Part shown: one piece after another, positions 32,894-35,694 of the stretch
Position numbering within the stretch: the first letter of the stretch is position 1
Layout: each line of letters starts with the position of its first letter
Assembly: GCA_025350705.1 (NCBI GenBank)
Contig: JANXXH010000065.1
Span: 1-35,694, forward strand
Length of the DNA: 35,694 nucleotides
DNA from: Gallionella sp.
GTDB lineage: Bacteria > Pseudomonadota > Gammaproteobacteria > Burkholderiales > Gallionellaceae
Direction: 5' to 3'
The notes under the pieces: model-generated
Told to the model about the DNA's origin: nothing
Databases searched by the model: none
What the model saw: the letters and a program-made list of their open reading frames with translations, nothing else
Program-made: the position numbers and the translations under genes

Positions 32894-33663
32894 TTGAATT
32901 CCAGCGCGATAACGTCATGGTCGCCTTCCCTGCGGCGCTGTCCGAGCAAATTCAGAAAATTCTCCAGTTTCTGTTCTTGTCCGGTTTCAGCTTGTGCCGT
33001 GCCGGAAAACTGCAAGTGTCCATTGGCAAACATCCCTGAGCCGCTCAGCAGCATCGGCCCTTTGATGGTCTTGAGCATTACAGATGCCTGTGCTCCGTGC
33101 CAGACGATTGGCAGAGTATAGCTGCCCAGCGGTCTGATCGGCGACATCCGCGAAGCAAGCTCATTTACTTCCAGATTCATGTCTCCGAGCATCTCGATTT
33201 GTCCATTCTGCTGCATCAATTGCAGCGGTTCCCATGATAAGCGCATCTGGCCGGACGGTTGCACTGTATTCAACGGTGCGCCCAATGCGGTCAATCGTTC
33301 CGCCGGTAATATAATCGCGCCCTGACTCACCTGCCATTGACGCCAGCTGCCCGTCACGTTGATAGTCCGCGACAGTGCCGCGTCGTTTTCCAGTTCGGCT
33401 TCGACACTGCCCAGCAACACCAGCGGTGACAGCTTCCACGAGAAGCGCCCCGGCAATAGCGGCGTCACAGGATCGTTGCTGCCAGCAGCACCGCCGACAA
33501 AGGCCGAGCCGCGCCACAATGTGCCACGCGTGTCACCGAGCGTCAAGCGGCCTGCGCTCTGTTTTTCTACCATTGCCGCTACCCAGCTCGCCGGAAAAAA
33601 TATCAATACGGTGAGCGCAATGCTGGCGATTCCTGCCAGCAACCATATCAAGAGTTTCCGCAT
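32890..33663 (-). CDS. gspN: Type II secretion GspN
   Basis: A 257-residue protein with one N-terminal membrane segment (LLIWLLAGIASIALTVLIFF) and a long periplasmic domain with GRLTLGDTRGTLWRGSAF, a motif of the GspN family. GspN is an accessory inner-membrane component present in some secretion systems. It ends in overlap with gspD and starts near the gspM stop (one-base overlap). The family is recognised by pattern and by its gene-order position. Confidence 0.85.
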   Translation of the reverse strand: MRKLLIWLLAGIASIALTVLIFFPASWVAAMVEKQSAGRLTLGDTRGTLWRGSAFVGGAAGSNDPVTPLLPGRFSWKLSPLVLLGSVEAELENDAALSRTINVTGSWRQWQVSQGAIILPAERLTALGAPLNTVQPSGQMRLSWEPLQLMQQNGQIEMLGDMNLEVNELASRMSPIRPLGSYTLPIVWHGAQASVMLKTIKGPMLLSGSGMFANGHLQFSGTAQAETGQEQKLENFLNLLGQRRREGDHDVIALEFK

Positions 33664-34175
33664 TAATCATTCCTTGGTAGTCGCAGCGTAAACGTCGCGT
33701 TGACCATATCGGGTTTATCCTGCGTAATGATGTTGGCATCGACCACGGAAAGTAGCGCGGTTTTCTGCATATCGTCCAGCCAGTTCAATGTCCCGGCAAA
33801 AGAGACTGCGGCGAGCTGCACCTTGGCGAAGTCGCTAGTCAGCATCACGCTTTGAGGTTTCAATCCGTTGCGCGCAAGCGCGGCTTCAATATTTTCTTTG
33901 GACATCGCAATCAGCGGCGCGTCGGGTTTTATGGAAAGCACCGCAGCTTCTTTGGCCAAGGCCTGCAACTGAGCGACTTGCTGGCGCAGCACAGGCAGAT
34001 TTTTGTTCAACCGGTCGCGACCACTCAGGGCAGGATCGATCAGCAAGGCATAGCCCAAGCCCAATGCCACGACCAGCGCAGCCGCTGACAGCATAGCGCG
34101 CTCGCGCGAATCGCGTGCCGCCCAGAATGCCGCGAATGATTGCTTGGCTTGATTCAACAATGCAGGCAGATTCAT
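33663..34175 (-). CDS. gspM: Type II secretion GspM
   Basis: A 170-residue GspM with a single membrane segment near residues 28-46 (MLSAAALVVALGLGYALLI) and a ferredoxin-like periplasmic domain. The start at 34175 is chosen for the CAGGAG site and for the four-base overlap with the gspL stop; the longer open frame to 34379 lies inside gspL and is rejected. GspM works with GspL at the inner membrane. Confidence 0.85.
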   Translation of the reverse strand: MNLPALLNQAKQSFAAFWAARDSRERAMLSAAALVVALGLGYALLIDPALSGRDRLNKNLPVLRQQVAQLQALAKEAAVLSIKPDAPLIAMSKENIEAALARNGLKPQSVMLTSDFAKVQLAAVSFAGTLNWLDDMQKTALLSVVDANIITQDKPDMVNATFTLRLPRND

Positions 34176-35455
34176 CGCGCGCTCCTGATCTGCCAGACGA
34201 CCACACCTGATTGTGCGGGAGCAAGCTCGAGCGTCAATTTGTATTTGGCCAGCACGGCTTTCATCTGTTGCGTTGGCGCTTCGCCGCCTTGCTTTAATTT
34301 TACGAACAGGGATCGCTCGCGATATTCGAGCGCGGCAATCGCGGCCGCCTTGCCTGTTGCCGACACGGCGCTGGACCATGCCTCGCCGAATGCCGCCGTG
34401 ATCGCCGTGAAGTCATCGGGTGCGGCCTGACCAGAGACGTGTTTGGCAAGCGCGACCTTCTGTTGCATCTGTGCGAGCGGATCGATGATGACGGACTCTT
34501 TCGGATACGCCGATTTGTAGATCTGGATCATGGATGCGCGCAGCGTTGTTGCTTCGCTCTTCATGCGCCACCAGTCGATATTCAGGGCGGCGATATTGAT
34601 GAGCAGGACAGCGGCAGCCAGCGCCAGCGGCCAGCGCCACGAATGCCAGTCCAGCCTGGAGCCGGTTCCTATGTTCATTGCCGCCATCAAATCGAGTGTC
34701 GTTTCGCCGGTGCCGGCGATCCAGCGTGTCCAGTTGTCGGCAGACACGTTGATGCGCTTACTCAGTGCGAGCGCATCGTTGACCACTTCCTGATAAGCGA
34801 GCACCGATGATTGAGACACATACAACGTAACCGGTGCTTCAGGGACTATCGCGCACAATGTCTGGATCGCAACACTTGCCGCAGATCCATTCTGTTCAGG
34901 CATGATTGCCAAACCGATGCCATCCTGTTCCGACAGGCGTAGCGTCATGTCGATATCGGTACCTTGTTCGTTAATGTTGACGATCACGCTGCCCGGTTGA
35001 CCAGATTGAGGCTGATGGGGCAGGCACAATTGTGCAGGCAAAGCCGCGATATGGCGCGCGCCGAACGCAATGAATGCCTTTGCCACGGTATCGAGCCATG
35101 CGCGCTGTATCACCGCGACGGTGCGCAATCCGTCTGATACTCCGCCTGCAACTACCGCGCAGTCGGACGGATCGGCCAGCAACTGATCCTCCACCAGATT
35201 GGGCAATGCGGCCTTCAGCCTGGCAGACGATAGCGGGGGCACCTTCACGCGCAGCAGGATGACATCGCTGGCGGCGAGCAGCAAGACTATGCGTTGAGTT
35301 TTCGCTACAGTATCGGATAGGTCCGACAAAGGCGCTGTGCCCTGGCGCTCGATTGCGCTGCCAGACGCCAAGGCGAACGGGCAAGCCAGGGCAAGCCAGT
35401 GTGACGCGCTGTCGGCGGCGGCTTTGGAAGGTAAACGGATATAGAGTGTGCTCAA
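34172..35455 (-). CDS. gspL: Type II secretion GspL
   Basis: A 427-residue GspL. The cytoplasmic part (about 1-270) has an actin-like fold and binds GspE; a membrane segment follows (PLALAAAVLLINIAAL, 276-291) and a short periplasmic domain. It is the first gene of the minus-strand secretion unit in the window. gspG-K, which usually precede it, are not in view; a transposase-like start lies on the other strand about 190 bases upstream. Confidence 0.88.
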   Translation of the reverse strand: MSTLYIRLPSKAAADSASHWLALACPFALASGSAIERQGTAPLSDLSDTVAKTQRIVLLLAASDVILLRVKVPPLSSARLKAALPNLVEDQLLADPSDCAVVAGGVSDGLRTVAVIQRAWLDTVAKAFIAFGARHIAALPAQLCLPHQPQSGQPGSVIVNINEQGTDIDMTLRLSEQDGIGLAIMPEQNGSAASVAIQTLCAIVPEAPVTLYVSQSSVLAYQEVVNDALALSKRINVSADNWTRWIAGTGETTLDLMAAMNIGTGSRLDWHSWRWPLALAAAVLLINIAALNIDWWRMKSEATTLRASMIQIYKSAYPKESVIIDPLAQMQQKVALAKHVSGQAAPDDFTAITAAFGEAWSSAVSATGKAAAIAALEYRERSLFVKLKQGGEAPTQQMKAVLAKYKLTLELAPAQSGVVVWQIRSAR

Positions 35456-35568
35456 GGTGTCTCGCCAGCTTTACTAATGGGTAGCTTGAAAAATTTTATA
35501 CTCGTCATGCTTATGCCAACATCTTAACATTCCCTCTGTGAATGTATAAGGAGAGCCTATTCCAATAT

Positions 35569-35617
35569 GAAATGAGTCTGAAGGCGGCATGTATTTCCAA
35601 CGAGAAATGAGTCTGAA
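35569..35617. repeat. Two GAAATGAGTCTGAA direct repeats before a transposase-like start
   Basis: The 14-base sequence occurs at 35569-35582 and 35604-35617, exactly 35 bases apart. They lie just ahead of the transposase-like start at 35643. They could be transposase binding sites at the end of an insertion sequence. No matching far end is in the window. Confidence 0.5.
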
Positions 35618-35642
35618 AGGCTGAAGTTCTGAATCGGTCATT

Positions 35643-35694
35643 ATGCAAGGCATGGTGATCGACATGGAAGATGCGCGGCTGCAAACCCTGGCGC
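35643..35694 (+). CDS. Probable transposase/integrase-type protein, N-terminal fragment cut by the window end
   Basis: Only 17 codons are visible: MQGMVIDMEDARLQTLA. This resembles the start of integrase-catalytic-type transposases that begin VIDMEDARL.T..Q. The upstream direct repeats support an insertion-sequence end. The rest, including catalytic residues, is outside the window. With so few residues the identification is tentative. Confidence 0.4.
   Translation, partial: MQGMVIDMEDARLQTLA

Noticed and set aside
35474-35665. 63-aa minus-strand frame at the right edge
   Set aside because: It overlaps the direct repeats and the transposase-like start on the other strand, with no recognisable product.
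1-35694. CRISPR array to go with the Cas6-like gene
   Set aside because: No set of regularly spaced direct repeats with spacers was seen on either strand. The short repeats at 3144-3168 and in 5752-5848 are too short and few.

Overview
The window is betaproteobacterial in character and most resembles a sulfur-oxidising member of the Nitrosomonadales (Gallionellaceae/Sulfuricellaceae type). This is an inference from gene content: a complete oxidative (reverse) dissimilatory sulfite reductase locus with dsrEFH and dsrL, a petABC cytochrome bc1 operon, a GspC/F/E/D/N/M/L secretion block and REP hairpins of the GTAGGAGCGGG kind. No rRNA, tRNA or CRISPR array was seen.

Layout. (1) 1-2132, plus strand: a TusA sulfur carrier, a DsrE2-type protein and a FadL-type outer-membrane channel, closed by a strong hairpin terminator. 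(2) 2165-5537, minus strand: an accessory operon reading away from dsrA. It encodes, in transcription order, a 69-aa protein, a Cas6/Cmx6-like protein, a DsrC paralogue without cysteines, a tandem double-TusA protein, a 198-aa unknown and a TauD-like dioxygenase. (3) 5538-6000: a repeat-rich intergenic region between the two divergent units. (4) 6001-20356, plus strand: dsrA-dsrB-cytochrome c'-like-dsrE-F-H-C-M-K-L-J-O-P-N-DUF4202-cysG, nearly all tightly spaced or overlapping. (5) 20424-24947: an exported unknown, petA-petB-petC, a small c-type cytochrome and an ankyrin protein. (6) 24986-27279: three small conserved or unknown genes (one with an apparent frameshift) and the Mrp/ApbC iron-sulfur carrier. 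(7) 27301-35455, minus strand: type II secretion genes gspL-M-N-D-E-F plus gspC, with a REP cluster between gspF and gspC. (8) 35456-35694: a repeat-bearing edge and the probable first codons of a transposase, cut by the window end.

How it works together. Sulfur is passed as persulfide through TusA/DsrE2-type carriers and DsrEFH to DsrC. DsrAB, with siroheme supplied by CysG and its amidated form by DsrN, oxidises it to sulfite. DsrL supplies or collects electrons at NAD(P)H level, and the membrane complex DsrMKJOP re-oxidises DsrC and connects to the quinone pool. The bc1 complex downstream can carry those electrons to c-type cytochromes. Mrp/ApbC fits the heavy iron-sulfur demand.

The least ordinary part is the divergent accessory operon at 2165-5537. 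It puts a CRISPR-type RNA-processing fold next to a thiol-less DsrC paralogue and a duplicated TusA, facing the dsr promoter, with no CRISPR array in the window.
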